From Parahoeflea olei (GTDB lineage: Bacteria > Pseudomonadota > Alphaproteobacteria > Rhizobiales > Rhizobiaceae), in assembly GCF_001703635.1 (NCBI RefSeq), contig NZ_LQZT01000013.1, positions 1 to 63,225 of the forward strand: DNA of 63,225 nucleotides, read 5' to 3'. The translations under genes and the position numbers were made by a program. Every line of letters begins with the position of its first letter. Position 1 is the stretch's first letter. Positions 17,745-27,888 of this stretch are shown here, one piece after another. The notes below the pieces were generated by a model, which saw only the letters and a list, made by a program, of their open reading frames with translations, was not told where the DNA came from and ran no database searches.

Positions 17745-20033
17745 ATGAGCAGGGCCGCCCAGCCACCCGCTGCGCGCAAGAAGCTAGAGGAGCCGTACCG
17801 GGGCTTCCCGGTTCCGGCCAATGAAGCCGAGCGCCTGGAAGCCGTTCACCGTCTCAACATCCTCGATACCGCGCCCACGCCGGAATTCGATGCCATCGTC
17901 AAGATGGCCGCGACGATCTTCGACGCGCCGATTGCCATGATCACCTTTCTCGACCGGGACTTCCGCTGGTGCAAGGCGCAGATCGGCGGCGGGCTGCCGA
18001 AGCTGCGTCGCGAACACGCCTTCTGCAACTACACCATCCTCGACACCACCCCCTTCGAGATCGAAGACACGCTGGCCGACCAGCGCTTCAGAAACAATCC
18101 GAGCGTCGCCGGTCCGCCGCATCTGCGCTACTATATCGGAATCCCGGTCTCGCTCGACGGCTCCACCAATGTCACCACGCTGTGCGTGCTCGACACCAAA
18201 CCGCGCAAGGCCACGCCCGGCCAGTTGGAACAGTTCGAACAGCTCAGGACCGTGCTGACCGGACTGGTCGCCTCGCATGATTCCGCCCAGAAGGCGAGAA
18301 CCGCCGAGCAGCACGCCCGCCAGCGCGCGATGCTGCTTTCCCAGGTCGAGAAGATCGCCAAGATCGGCGCCTGGTCGTTCGACACCGAGACCGGGGCCGT
18401 CGATTGGTCGCCGCAGATGTTCGCCCTGCACGAGCTTCCCGGCGACGAGGTGCCGAGCTTTGCCGATGCGATCGGCTATTTCGCCGATCACGAAAGGGAG
18501 CGGGTCGACGCCAAGATCGCGAACTGCATCGAACGCGGCGAGCCGTTCGAGCTGGAGGCCGACTTCCTCTCGGCACGGGGCAACCTGAAGCGCGTGCGCG
18601 CGATCGGCGAAATCCAGCACCGGGACGACCGGCCGCCCTGCCTGGTGGGTATCTGCAAGGACATCACCGAGCAATACGAGCAGACCCGGCGGCTGTGGCG
18701 CGCCGCCCATCTCGACAGCCTGACCGGCATCGCCAACCGCCATTCCTTCCAGAGTGAGATCGACCAGCGGCTGGCAGGCTGCCCGTCGGCCGCTGCGCCC
18801 GCGCTGCTGGTGCTCGACGTCGACAACTTCAAGGACATCAACGACGAATTCGGGCACCTGGCGGGAGACGAGATCCTGCGCGCGGTGGCCCGTCGCATCG
18901 CCGGGGCGGTTCCGCCGGAAGCCTTCTGCGCCCGGCTCGGGGGCGACGAATTCGCGATCCTGATCGACACGGCAGGCGATAAGGAGAGCGGCCGAATCCT
19001 GGCCGAGGAACTGGTCGCCCGGATCACCGCTCCGATCCTCTACGACCAGCGCGAGATCCGCGTCAGCGTGTCGATCGGCATCGCCGCATCGCCGGCGCAA
19101 GTGACGACCGGGGACGAACTGTTCCTGCAGGCGGACATGGCGCTCTATCACGTCAAGCAGAACGGCCGCGGCAGGATCCAAATCTACGAGCCGGCGATCA
19201 CCCAGGCGATCGAGGACAAGCGGCGTTCGGTAGCGCTGATCCGCGCGGCGATCGCCGATGCGGGACTGGAGCCGTTCTACCAGCCGATCGTCGACCTCGC
19301 CACACAGCGGATCCGCGGCGTGGAGGCGCTGGCGCGCATCCGCAATGCCGACGGCTCGATCCTCGGGCCGGGCGATTTCTGGCATGCGCTGCTCGACCCG
19401 CAATGCGCCCGGGAGATCGACGAAGTGATCCTGGCGCGGGCGTTGCGCGATTTCGCGCAGTGGCGCGCCGAGGGCCGCGACATCGCCTTCGTGGGCGTCA
19501 ACGCCTCCTCGGCGAGCATCCAGTCGGGCAATTTCACGGACCGCGTCTTCGCGGAACTGGCCCGCAACGGGCTGTCGGCGCGCGATCTCAAGATTGAAGT
19601 GGTCGAAAGCGTGTTCCTGGACCAGGGCAGTTTCGACGTGCGCGCCGTGCTCGAGGAACTCTCGGCCCGCGGCGCCCAGATCGCGCTCGACGATTTCGGC
19701 ACCGGCTATGCGTCGCTCAGTCATCTGCGCGACTACCCGATCGATTGCATCAAGATCGACAAGTCCTTCGTCCAGGGTCTTGGCCGCAACACCTGCAACA
19801 CGGCCATCGTCCAGGCGCTGATCGGCCTCGGCAAGGCGATGACGCTGCATGTGGTGGCCGAAGGGATCGAGACCCACGGCCAGCTCGATTTCGTCTCGGC
19901 GCTCGGAGCCAATTTCGGCCAGGGCTACCTGTTCGCCAAACCGATGGACGCGGCGGCCACGGCGCTGGTGCTGCCGTCGGCGCGCGCGGACAACCTGTCC
20001 GGGCCGCTGCCGGCAACCCGCTGGCGCGCCTAG
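17745..20033 (+). CDS. Soluble GAF-PAS-GGDEF-EAL c-di-GMP signalling protein
   Basis: Cytoplasmic multidomain protein of about 762 residues. A GAF domain (LNILDTAPTPEFDAIVKMAA ... FCNYTIL, about 30-165), a PAS domain (KIAKIGAWSFDTETGAVDWS, about 190-300), a GGDEF domain (LTGIANRHSF, CARLGGDEFAIL) and an EAL domain (RGVEALARI, DDFGTGYASLSHL, VAEGIETHGQL) come in that order. Both catalytic cores look intact, so it could make or break c-di-GMP in response to a small ligand or redox cue. The ATG at 17745 is chosen as the nearest start to the conserved GAF; a GTG at 17661 is possible. It follows the TRAP operon by 233 bases. Confidence 0.88.
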   Translation: MSRAAQPPAARKKLEEPYRGFPVPANEAERLEAVHRLNILDTAPTPEFDAIVKMAATIFDAPIAMITFLDRDFRWCKAQIGGGLPKLRREHAFCNYTILDTTPFEIEDTLADQRFRNNPSVAGPPHLRYYIGIPVSLDGSTNVTTLCVLDTKPRKATPGQLEQFEQLRTVLTGLVASHDSAQKARTAEQHARQRAMLLSQVEKIAKIGAWSFDTETGAVDWSPQMFALHELPGDEVPSFADAIGYFADHERERVDAKIANCIERGEPFELEADFLSARGNLKRVRAIGEIQHRDDRPPCLVGICKDITEQYEQTRRLWRAAHLDSLTGIANRHSFQSEIDQRLAGCPSAAAPALLVLDVDNFKDINDEFGHLAGDEILRAVARRIAGAVPPEAFCARLGGDEFAILIDTAGDKESGRILAEELVARITAPILYDQREIRVSVSIGIAASPAQVTTGDELFLQADMALYHVKQNGRGRIQIYEPAITQAIEDKRRSVALIRAAIADAGLEPFYQPIVDLATQRIRGVEALARIRNADGSILGPGDFWHALLDPQCAREIDEVILARALRDFAQWRAEGRDIAFVGVNASSASIQSGNFTDRVFAELARNGLSARDLKIEVVESVFLDQGSFDVRAVLEELSARGAQIALDDFGTGYASLSHLRDYPIDCIKIDKSFVQGLGRNTCNTAIVQALIGLGKAMTLHVVAEGIETHGQLDFVSALGANFGQGYLFAKPMDAAATALVLPSARADNLSGPLPATRWRA

Positions 20034-20064
20034 ACAGCCAGTTGCACGCCAAGGGCGGAGTTGC

Positions 20065-20604
20065 TTACCTTTGGCGGCGGCGCCAGGCCATGCGTGTGAG
20101 CTCATACCAGACTTCGCCGTCCCCGGAGCCCGGGATGGGAGCGGGAAAGTCAGAAAAATCGGTGCGTGTGTGTTTCATGCCGATCTTCTCCATGACGCGG
20201 CGCGAACCGTGGTTGACCGCCATGGTGCAGGCGATGATGCGGTCATATCCGCCATCGCCAAAGCCCCAATCGACGAGCGCTGAAGCGCCTTCGGAGGCAA
20301 GGCCCTGGCCCCAGCAGCCGCGGCACAGCCGATAGCCGATCTCGGCCAATGCCCGGCTTTCGGGGAAAAGGCAGAACCAGCCGACAAATTCGTCATTGCG
20401 CGAGCGCCGCGCCGTCCAGACATGGGGTTCCGTTCCCCTTGGCATGAGGAATGTCACTTTCTCCGGGTCGACGGTTGCGTGATCAACCGGCCCCCCATTG
20501 AGAAAGCGCATCACCTCGGGATCCCGCTCGAGGTCCATGAAATCGGCGCGGTCGGCCGGGCTGCAAGGCCTGATCGTCAGATTGGTCGTTCTCAAAATGG
20601 CCAT
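20065..20604 (-). CDS. GNAT family N-acetyltransferase (RimJ/RimL-like)
   Basis: Acetyl-CoA-dependent acetyltransferase of 179 residues. It shows the RimJ/RimL layout: an N-terminal TTNLTIRPCSPADRADF strand-helix, FVGWFCLFPESRALAEIGYRL, and the acetyl-CoA loop WGQGLASEGASALVDWGF, followed by AVNHGSRRVMEKIGMKHT. Its substrate may be a protein N-terminus or a small amine; not predictable here. The ATG at 20604 has GAGGGAG nine bases upstream; the frame extends further upstream but without similarity to the family. It is convergent with the GAF-GGDEF-EAL gene. Confidence 0.85.
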   Translation of the reverse strand: MAILRTTNLTIRPCSPADRADFMDLERDPEVMRFLNGGPVDHATVDPEKVTFLMPRGTEPHVWTARRSRNDEFVGWFCLFPESRALAEIGYRLCRGCWGQGLASEGASALVDWGFGDGGYDRIIACTMAVNHGSRRVMEKIGMKHTRTDFSDFPAPIPGSGDGEVWYELTRMAWRRRQR

Positions 20605-20722
20605 TTCCAACTCCCTCGACGCCTGAGCAAGGCCAGCCGTACCCACTTCTGTCAATGGGTGCCACCGCTGAGCGCCTTTACACCGGGGACACCGGCGGTC
20701 AGCATGGAAGCCTTGGCGGCAC

Positions 20723-20992
20723 TCATCCCGAGCCACCGCCCGGCCGAGGCTTGCCGGGCGCAGGGGCATCCGGCTTGCGCAGATGGCGCACGGCGCCGGC
20801 CGCCAATGCGCTCACCACCCGGCAGCTCCACCCGACGCAGCTTTCGACCGCCAGCACCATCCGGTAGATGGCCAGGTTGCCGATCCGGCCATGCGATCTC
20901 ATGAATTCGTCCTCCTCGCGCTCTGCTCTGGATTTGCCCTCCTGCGGGAACGGACATCTGCCGGCGGCGCGTTTGGTATGGGATGTGAACAT
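20723..20992 (-). CDS. Small protein of unknown function (59 or 89 residues), divergent from LysR gene
   Basis: I do not recognise this gene. The same frame offers two starts, each with a good ribosome site: ATG at 20992 behind AGGAGA (89 residues) and ATG at 20902 behind GAGGAGGA (59 residues). The shared C-terminal part has an amphipathic/hydrophobic segment (NLAIYRMVLAVESCVGWSCRVVSALAAGAVRHL) with two Cys and a Pro/Gly-rich tail. The position head-to-head with a LysR-type regulator is the classical arrangement of a regulated target gene. Confidence 0.45.
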   Translation of the reverse strand: MFTSHTKRAAGRCPFPQEGKSRAEREEDEFMRSHGRIGNLAIYRMVLAVESCVGWSCRVVSALAAGAVRHLRKPDAPAPGKPRPGGGSG

Positions 20993-21127
20993 CTGTCTCT
21001 CCTGATGCGTCCGCCCGGGGAAGTCCGCGTCGACCACCCGGCGCGCGCGTCGGCAGGGCCTTGACGTGAACCCAGGTTAATGGCTCGCTGCCGCTGACGG
21101 AATGAAACGGTTTGAACGGATCTTTTC

Positions 21128-21955
21128 ATGAATGAAACGAAAGCCGACTGGGCGGACCTGCAGCTGTTCCTCGCCGTGGCGCGCGAAGGCGGGCTGTCTC
21201 CGGCGGCGCGGGCGACCGGGAGAAGCCCGGCGACGCTGGGCCGGCGGATGATGGCGCTGGAGCGGAAGCTGGGGCGTGACCTGTTCATCCGCCACGAGCG
21301 CGGCTACGAGCTGACCGCGGAGGCCCGGACGCTGATGCAGGATCTCGAGGCGGTGGAGGCCCGGCTGCTGCGGCTCACCGCCCCCGAGGAGCCGATCGAG
21401 CGGCCGCTGGTCAAGGTGTCCGCCGGGACCTGGACGACGCTGGCGCTGCTCGACCAGCTCGATGCGATCACCGGCGCCCCGGCCGACCTGCGGCTGCGGT
21501 TCGTGTCCACCGAGGCGACGCTCGACATCGCCCGGCGCGAGGTGGTGATCGGGTTTCGCAACGCGCGGCCCACGGGCGGCAGCCTTGCCGGCCGCAGGCT
21601 GCTGCGGGTCGAGTTTGCCGCCTATGCCCTTCCCGGCGCGCCCGACCACTGGATCCGGATCGTGGCCGACACGCCCTCGGCACGCTGGCTCGCGCGGGTG
21701 GCGGGCACCGAGGCTGCCTGCGAGGTGACGGCGCCGCGCAACGGTCTCGACCTGGCGCTTGCCGGCCGGGGCAAGGCGCTGCTGCCGACCTTCATCGGCG
21801 ACCGGCACCCCGGGCTTGAGCGCGTCGGCGACACCATCTCCGAACTCGGCCACGACCAGTGGATCGTCACCCACCAGGACGACAGGCACCTGCCCCATGT
21901 GCGCCGCGCCATCGATCGCATCTGCGCGGCCTTTGCCGGATGGCGGCGGGCGTAG
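21128..21955 (+). CDS. LysR family transcriptional regulator
   Basis: DNA-binding regulator of 275 residues. The N-terminal winged helix-turn-helix (ADLQLFLAVAREGGLSPAARATGRSPATLGRRMMALERKLGRDLF) is typical; the effector domain (about 90-275) is somewhat short and degenerate. Its likely target is the divergent small gene starting at 20992 or 20902. A TTGACG hexamer at 21061-21066 lies in the shared promoter region. The ligand is unknown. Confidence 0.9.
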   Translation: MNETKADWADLQLFLAVAREGGLSPAARATGRSPATLGRRMMALERKLGRDLFIRHERGYELTAEARTLMQDLEAVEARLLRLTAPEEPIERPLVKVSAGTWTTLALLDQLDAITGAPADLRLRFVSTEATLDIARREVVIGFRNARPTGGSLAGRRLLRVEFAAYALPGAPDHWIRIVADTPSARWLARVAGTEAACEVTAPRNGLDLALAGRGKALLPTFIGDRHPGLERVGDTISELGHDQWIVTHQDDRHLPHVRRAIDRICAAFAGWRRA

Positions 21956-22077
21956 GCTGTGGCTGGGGCCGTGGCCACCATCGGCACATCCCTGCGGCAT
22001 TTATCGCTGAAGCCCGTTGCAATCGCCCCCCCTCACCGCCTATGTGAGATCGTCAGATTGGCGGAGACCCCCTAGCG

Positions 22078-23025
22078 ATGAGCAAGATCCGGAATGTCGC
22101 GGTCCAGATGGACCATGTGAGCACCATCAGGATTGCAGGCGATTCCACCTTCGCCATGGGGCTCGAGGCCCAGGCGCGCGGCTACAAGCTGTTCCACTAC
22201 ACGCCCGACCGGCTGTCGATGCGCGACGGGGTGGTGCAGGCCGTGGTGGAGCCGATGATCCTGCGCGATGTCGAGGGCGACCACTTCGAGCTCGGCCCGC
22301 GCGAGACCGTCAATCTCGCCGACATGGATGTGGTGCTGCTCCGCCAGGACCCGCCCTTCGACATGGGCTATATCACCTCGACGCATCTGCTTGAACGGGT
22401 GCATCCGAAGACGCTGGTGGTCAACGACCCGGCCTGGGTGCGCAATTCGCCCGAGAAGATCTTCGTCACCGAATTTCCCGACCTGATGCCGAAGACGCTG
22501 ATCTCGCGCGATCCGGCAATCATCGCCGCCTTCCGCGCCGAGGTCGGCGACATCATCCTCAAGCCACTTTACGGCAATGGCGGCGCGGGCGTGTTCCACA
22601 TCAAGCCCGACGACCGCAACATGTCCTCGCTGCTCGAAACCTTCGCGCAGATGTACCGCGAACCCTATATCGCCCAGGAATATCTCGCCTCGGTCAGGGC
22701 CGGCGACAAGCGCATCATCCTGATCGACGGCGAGCCGGTGGGCGCGATCAACCGCGTGCCTGCCGAGCACGATTCGCGCTCGAACATGCATGTCGGCGGC
22801 CGCGCCGAGCACAGCGAGCTGACCGCGCGCGAGAAGGAAATCTGCGCCCGGATCGGCCCCTCGCTCAAGGCCCGCGGCTTCATCCTGGTCGGCATCGACG
22901 TGATCGGCGACGTGATGACCGAGATCAACGTGACCTCGCCCACGGGCCTGCGCGAGATCCGCAATTTCGGCGGCGCCGATATCGCCAGCCTGTTCTGGGA
23001 CGCGGTGGAATCCAAGCGGGTCTAG
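22078..23025 (+). CDS. gshB: Glutathione synthetase
   Basis: ATP-grasp ligase joining gamma-glutamylcysteine and glycine. The 315 residues include [38 protein letters not shown] (ATP-binding loop), the [14 protein letters not shown] segment and the metal-binding ING-type end [27 protein letters not shown]. Length is typical. In related genomes gshB follows yraN; here 7.8 kb with a TRAP operon, regulators and small genes lies between. Confidence 0.97.
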   Translation: MSKIRNVAVQMDHVSTIRIAGDSTFAMGLEAQARGYKLFHYTPDRLSMRDGVVQAVVEPMILRDVEGDHFELGPRETVNLADMDVVLLRQDPPFDMGYITSTHLLERVHPKTLVVNDPAWVRNSPEKIFVTEFPDLMPKTLISRDPAIIAAFRAEVGDIILKPLYGNGGAGVFHIKPDDRNMSSLLETFAQMYREPYIAQEYLASVRAGDKRIILIDGEPVGAINRVPAEHDSRSNMHVGGRAEHSELTAREKEICARIGPSLKARGFILVGIDVIGDVMTEINVTSPTGLREIRNFGGADIASLFWDAVESKRV

Positions 23026-23136
23026 CCTGGGCACCCGCCGGCCCGCGACAGCGCTGCCGGCCCGGCCCTGCCAATCGCCCGGCCCGGCCACTCGCCCGGA
23101 CTTGCAACCGCACCGGGGGCGCTGTTACCCTTTCGG

Positions 23137-23781
23137 ATGATCGATATTCTGATGAACCCCTGGTTCCTGGTCGTCTGGGGTGCGGCTGCAATGGTCAGCT
23201 CCGCCCTGCTGATCCGGGACCTCGTGGTCAACAATGCCCAGCTGATGTCGCTGATGAAGCTCGTCTGGGTGCTCACCGTGCTCTATTCCGGCCCGCTGGG
23301 GCTCACGGTCTACTGGGCCACCGGGCGCCGGCAGATCCGCGATGACGCGCTGTGGCGGCGGGCGTTCCGGTCGGTCGCCCACTGCTATTCCGGCTGCGGA
23401 CTGGGCGAAGTCACCGGCGTGGCCGTCGCTGCCGGGCTGATGGGGCTCGGCACCACCGGCATTGCGCTCACCACCTTCGCCTTCGCCTTCCTGATGGGCT
23501 TTGGGCTGACGCTCGGGCCGCTGATCCAGGACGGCGTGCCGTTCGCGCAGGCGCTGCGCGAGACGCTGATCGCCGAAACGCCCTCGATCGCGGTGATGGA
23601 AATCGTGGCAATCGGCGTCGATCTCATGCTCGCGGACAAGGCGGCGATGGGCGACGTGCTGTTCTGGTCGTCGCTGATCGTGTCGCTGAGCTGCGGCCTG
23701 ATCGCCGCCTATCCGGTCAACTGGCTGCTGATCCAACGCGGCATCAAGCAGGGCATGATGGATCCACGCCAGACGATGTAG
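23137..23781 (+). CDS. DUF4396 domain membrane protein
   Basis: Inner-membrane protein of 214 residues with about five to six helices. The conserved HCYSGCGLGEVTG motif between the second and third helices, with a His and two Cys, and the C-terminal GIKQGMMDPR are characteristic of the DUF4396 family; the motif suggests a metal or redox role, but no function is established. It lies between gshB and comM on the same strand with its own gaps (111 and 215 bases). Confidence 0.85.
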   Translation: MIDILMNPWFLVVWGAAAMVSSALLIRDLVVNNAQLMSLMKLVWVLTVLYSGPLGLTVYWATGRRQIRDDALWRRAFRSVAHCYSGCGLGEVTGVAVAAGLMGLGTTGIALTTFAFAFLMGFGLTLGPLIQDGVPFAQALRETLIAETPSIAVMEIVAIGVDLMLADKAAMGDVLFWSSLIVSLSCGLIAAYPVNWLLIQRGIKQGMMDPRQTM

Positions 23782-23996
23782 CTGGCCCCGCCACCCCAGC
23801 ATGCGGACGCATGCCCCGGCACGGATGTTCCGCGCCTGCAACCCGACACAACTCAACTCCCTCAAAAAGTGCAATCGTTGCCATATTGTTCTTGTTTTAG
23901 TCCGCATACCGTGCTTCAATCCCGCCGGATCGCGCATAGCGGGTATTTTCGCATGCCCGGAGCGGCAGTTCAGGCGACACGGCAGGGGGCTCAGTC

Positions 23997-25529
23997 ATGG
24001 TTGCGCGCGTCAGTACGGTATCGTTCCAGGGCATAGAGGCGGTGCCTGTCGACGTCCAGGTGATGATCGCGCCGGGCAAGGTGAACATGCATATCGTCGG
24101 CCTGCCGGACAAGGCGGTGGCCGAAAGCCGGGAGCGGGTGCAGGCGGCGCTGCACGCCTCGGGCCTTTCGCTTCCGGCGAAGAAAGTGACGGTCAACCTG
24201 GCGCCGGCGGACTTGCCCAAGGAGGGCAGCCATTTCGACCTGCCGATCGCGCTGGGGCTGATGGCGGCACTCGGCGCGATCCCCGGCGACGCGCTCGACG
24301 GCTATGTGGTGCTGGGCGAACTCTCGCTTGACGGCACCATCGCCACCGTCGCCGGCGCGCTGCCCGCGGCAATCGGCGCCAACGCGCTCGGCAAGGGGCT
24401 GATCTGCCCGGCGGGCAGCGGCGCGGAGGCCGCCTGGGCGGGCGAGGAGATCGACATCATCGCGCCGCGCTCGCTGATCGCCATCGCCAATCATTTCCGC
24501 GGCACGCAGGTGCTCTCGCGGCCTCAGCCGGCGATGCGCGCCGCCCCCACCGACCTGCCCGACCTCGCCGACATCAAGGGCCAGGAAACCGCCAAGCGGG
24601 CGCTCGAGGTGTCGGCCGCCGGCGGGCACAACCTGATCATGGTCGGCCCACCCGGCTCGGGCAAGTCGATGCTCGCGGCACGGCTGCCCTCGATCCTGCC
24701 GCCCTTGTCGGCGCCGGAGCTGCTGGAAGTGTCGATGATCCACTCGATCGCCGGCCAGCTCGCCGGCGGCAAGCTCTCGGACCGGCGCCCGTTCCGCGCG
24801 CCGCACCATTCGGCCTCGATGGCGGCGATGGTGGGCGGCGGACTCCGGGCACGGCCAGGCGAAGTCTCGCTCGCCCACAACGGCATCCTGTTCCTCGATG
24901 AATTTCCCGAATTCACGCCGCAGGTGCTCGATTCGCTCCGCCAGCCGCTCGAGAACGGCGAGAGCGTGATCGCGCGCGCCAACCACCGGGTGAGCTACCC
25001 CGCCAATATCCAGCTGATCGCGGCAATGAACCCGTGCCGCTGCGGCATGGCCGGCGAACCGGGCCATAGCTGCGCCCGCGGCCCGCGCTGCCAGGCCGAT
25101 TACCAGAGCCGGATCTCGGGGCCGCTGATGGACCGGATCGACATCCGCATCGACGTGCCGGCGGTGAGCGCGCAGGACCTGATCCTGCCGCAACCGGCGG
25201 AACCGAGCGCCGAGGTGGCGCTGCGCGTCGCCGCCGCCCGCGAGCGGCAGCAGGCCCGGTTCCGCGCGCTCGGGCGCCCCGACATCCGCACCAATTCGCA
25301 ATGTTCGACGGCGTTGGTCGAACAGGTGGCGAAGCCCGACGCAGGCGGGCAGAGCCTGCTCAGCGATGCGGCGGAAAAGATGCGTTTTTCGGCGCGTGCC
25401 TATCACCGCATCCTCAAGGTCGCGCGCACGCTCGCCGATCTCGACGGCGCCGAGACCGTCGGCCGGATCCACCTCGCCGAAGCGATCTCCTACCGCATCG
25501 CCTCCGAGCGGGTGACGCAGGCGGCGTGA
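23997..25529 (+). CDS. comM: YifB/ComM family Mg-chelatase-like AAA ATPase
   Basis: ComM-type hexameric helicase thought to aid branch migration during natural transformation or recombination. The 510 residues comprise the Lon-like N-terminal domain (VDVQVMIAPGKVNMHIVGLPDKAVAESRERV), the AAA+ core with Walker A GPPGSGKS near residue 218 and Walker B GILFLDEFPEF, the Cys-containing NPCRCGMAGEPGHSCARGPRC insertion, and the C-terminal MCM/chelatase domain. Length matches the family. It is convergent with cysK. Confidence 0.96.
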   Translation: MVARVSTVSFQGIEAVPVDVQVMIAPGKVNMHIVGLPDKAVAESRERVQAALHASGLSLPAKKVTVNLAPADLPKEGSHFDLPIALGLMAALGAIPGDALDGYVVLGELSLDGTIATVAGALPAAIGANALGKGLICPAGSGAEAAWAGEEIDIIAPRSLIAIANHFRGTQVLSRPQPAMRAAPTDLPDLADIKGQETAKRALEVSAAGGHNLIMVGPPGSGKSMLAARLPSILPPLSAPELLEVSMIHSIAGQLAGGKLSDRRPFRAPHHSASMAAMVGGGLRARPGEVSLAHNGILFLDEFPEFTPQVLDSLRQPLENGESVIARANHRVSYPANIQLIAAMNPCRCGMAGEPGHSCARGPRCQADYQSRISGPLMDRIDIRIDVPAVSAQDLILPQPAEPSAEVALRVAAARERQQARFRALGRPDIRTNSQCSTALVEQVAKPDAGGQSLLSDAAEKMRFSARAYHRILKVARTLADLDGAETVGRIHLAEAISYRIASERVTQAA

Positions 25530-25637
25530 ACTGGCGCCGTTCGCGGCGGACGAGCCAACGGCTATCGGGTCCGCCTTGACCGAGAAGGGTCAGCGGTCTG
25601 GCCGCGCCTCCATGGCGGCATGGCCGGACAGCAAGAC

Positions 25638-25665
25638 GCCCGCGCCTGGGGGAGCAGGCGCGGGC
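25638..25665. terminator. Perfect inverted repeat between convergent comM and cysK
   Basis: Arms GCCCGCGCCTG and CAGGCGCGGGC (11 bp, perfect) around a 6-base loop, in the gap between the two convergent stop codons. No T run on either side; a bidirectional transcription barrier is the likely role. Confidence 0.5.
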
Positions 25666-25762
25666 GCGATATCCAGGGCCGGTCGGGGCGCGGGGCCGGG
25701 GCGGAGCGCGACCGGCTCAATCCCGGGCGGCGGGCTCGTGGCCCGGCCGGAACCGATGCCCG

Positions 25763-26734
25763 TTAGCCGCCCAACCCCTCGAACAACGCGGTCGAGAGGT
25801 AGCGTTCGGCGAACGACGGGATGATGACGACGATCTGCTTGCCTTCGTTTTCGGGGCGGCCTGCGACCTTGACGGCGGCGGTCAGTGCCGCGCCCGAGGA
25901 GATGCCGACGGGGAGCCCCTCGAGTTTCGCCACCTTGCGGGCCATGGCGAAGGCCTCGTCGTTGGTGACCTTCTCGATCTCGTCATAGACCGTTGTGTCG
26001 AGCACGCCGGGGGCGAAGCCCGCGCCGATGCCCTGGATCTTGTGCGGACCCGGATTGCCGCCCGACAGCACCGGCGAATCCGCCGGCTCGACGGCGACGA
26101 TGCGCACGCCGGGCTTCTTCTGCTTGAGCACCTGGCCGACGCCGGTGATGGTGCCGCCGGTGCCGATGCCCGAGACGAAGATGTCGACCTTGCCGTCGGT
26201 GTCGTTCCAGATCTCCTCGGCGGTGGTCTTGCGGTGGATGTCCGGATTGGCCGGGTTTTCGAACTGCTGCGGCATCACCGCATCGGGGTTTTCGGCCACA
26301 AGCTCCTCGGCCTTGGCGATCGCGCCCTTCATGCCCTTGGGGCCTTCGGTCAGCACCAGTTCGGCGCCGAGCAGCGCCAGCATCTTGCGGCGCTCGATCG
26401 ACATGGTTTCGGGCATGGTCAGGATCAGCCGGTAGCCCTTGGCGGCGGCGGCGAAGGCGAGCGCGATGCCGGTGTTGCCGGAGGTCGGCTCGACCAGCGT
26501 GGTCTTGCCCGGGGTGATCTTGCCCTGGGCTTCCAGCGCGTCGATCATGGCCACGCCGATGCGGTCCTTGACCGAGGCGATCGGGTTGAAGAACTCAAGC
26601 TTGGCGAGGATCTCGGCCTTGACGCCCTCGGCTTCGGCGAGCTTGCCCAGACGAACGATCGGCGTGTTGCCGACGGTGTCGATCACGGATTGATAGATGC
26701 GGCCGCGGCCGGGCTTCTGCGAAGTGGCGGACAT
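25763..26734 (-). CDS. cysK: Cysteine synthase A (O-acetylserine sulfhydrylase)
   Basis: PLP enzyme making cysteine from O-acetylserine and sulfide. In its 323 residues are the PLP lysine in [11 protein letters not shown], the substrate loop [13 protein letters not shown], the Gly-rich phosphate cup [13 protein letters not shown], and [13 protein letters not shown]. The short N-terminal [11 protein letters not shown] extension is normal for alphaproteobacterial enzymes. The gene is monocistronic; no cysteine-pathway genes are adjacent. Confidence 0.97.
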   Translation of the reverse strand: MSATSQKPGRGRIYQSVIDTVGNTPIVRLGKLAEAEGVKAEILAKLEFFNPIASVKDRIGVAMIDALEAQGKITPGKTTLVEPTSGNTGIALAFAAAAKGYRLILTMPETMSIERRKMLALLGAELVLTEGPKGMKGAIAKAEELVAENPDAVMPQQFENPANPDIHRKTTAEEIWNDTDGKVDIFVSGIGTGGTITGVGQVLKQKKPGVRIVAVEPADSPVLSGGNPGPHKIQGIGAGFAPGVLDTTVYDEIEKVTNDEAFAMARKVAKLEGLPVGISSGAALTAAVKVAGRPENEGKQIVVIIPSFAERYLSTALFEGLGG

Positions 26735-26883
26735 GACTTATCTCCTTGTGTTTGAAGGAAGTGTAGTGTCCGCAGGACGCAAGCACCAGTCACCGGCTCA
26801 AATCCAGCGCGCCGGAAGCCGCAAAATAATTCCAATTTGCAGCAGGAAAACAGAATTCAGTTCCGAAACGCGCGCGCCCCGGA

Positions 26884-27888
26884 TCAGCGCACAAGAAATC
26901 CTTCCGCGAAGGGATCCCCGTCCTCGATCGTGAACTCGGCCTTGCCGGAATAGAAGGCACGGCCGGTGACCATGGCCGTGATGGCGGGATAGGGACCGGC
27001 GGTGGTGGCCGAGGCGACCGAGCCGGAAAAGCGGCTGCCGACCAGGCTTTCGAAAACCCGCGACTGGCCGGGCGCGATCTGGCCGCGGGCCTGCATGGCG
27101 GCGAGCCGCGCGGTGACGCCGGAGCCGGTGGGCGAACGATCCACCTGGCGCTCGGCGAACACGCAGACATTGCGCGTCGGCCGATCCGAATAGGCATCGT
27201 TGCCATCGGTCAGAATGGTGCCGTAGAGAAAGGCAAGCTCGGCGTCATCGGGGTGATGCAGGGCAATGGCAGCACTTGCCGCACGGGTCAGGCTGTCGCC
27301 GGCGGCGACGAAGGCCGCGACCGGATCGCGGCCGAAGCGAAGCCCGAACTGGCGCGCGTCCGCCAGCGCATAGAAGGCGCCGCCATAGGCGATGTCGAAG
27401 CGGATCCGGCCCCATTCGCCGATATCGAGCACCCGGTCGCGGGCGAACAGGAACGAGGGCACGCTTTCGAAGCTCACCTCCGCGGGCTGGCCGTCGCGCA
27501 TGGCGACCTCGGCACGGACCAGACCGCAGGGGCACTCGATATTGACCGGCGTCACCCGTTCGCGGGGCGTGACCAGCCCCTGGTCGACCGCAAAGCGGCC
27601 GAGCGCGATGACGGCATGGCCACACATGGTGGAATAACCCGCATTGTGCATGAACAGCACCGCGAGATCGGCGCCGGGCAGGTCCGGCTCGACCAGCAGC
27701 GCGCCATACATGTCGGCATGGCCGCGCGGCTCCAGCATCATGAGCTTGCGCAGATGATCGAGGTGATCGCGGACATAGGCGCGCTTTTCGAGGATGGTGC
27801 CCTTTGGCAGGTCCGGATAGCCGCCTGTAATGATCCTGAGCGGCTCGCCGCCGGTGTGCATGTCGATGACGGTGAGCGGGCCGCTCAT
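26884..27888 (-). CDS. Proline racemase family: probable trans-3-hydroxy-L-proline dehydratase
   Basis: Member of the proline racemase fold (334 residues). The first catalytic residue is Cys89 in MCGH; the second position, in DRSPTGSG, is Thr254 instead of the Cys found in proline racemases and hydroxyproline epimerases. The Cys/Thr pair is the established mark of trans-3-hydroxy-L-proline dehydratases, which yield delta-1-pyrroline-2-carboxylate. The assignment rests on that residue. The start overlaps the dut stop by four bases, an unexpected pairing; no proline-catabolic genes are nearby. Confidence 0.88.
   Translation of the reverse strand: MSGPLTVIDMHTGGEPLRIITGGYPDLPKGTILEKRAYVRDHLDHLRKLMMLEPRGHADMYGALLVEPDLPGADLAVLFMHNAGYSTMCGHAVIALGRFAVDQGLVTPRERVTPVNIECPCGLVRAEVAMRDGQPAEVSFESVPSFLFARDRVLDIGEWGRIRFDIAYGGAFYALADARQFGLRFGRDPVAAFVAAGDSLTRAASAAIALHHPDDAELAFLYGTILTDGNDAYSDRPTRNVCVFAERQVDRSPTGSGVTARLAAMQARGQIAPGQSRVFESLVGSRFSGSVASATTAGPYPAITAMVTGRAFYSGKAEFTIEDGDPFAEGFLVR

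Noticed and set aside
17784..20105. Minus-strand open frame of 773 codons opposite the GAF-GGDEF-EAL gene
   Set aside because: The plus strand encodes four intact domains; the antisense product has no domain and a biased composition.
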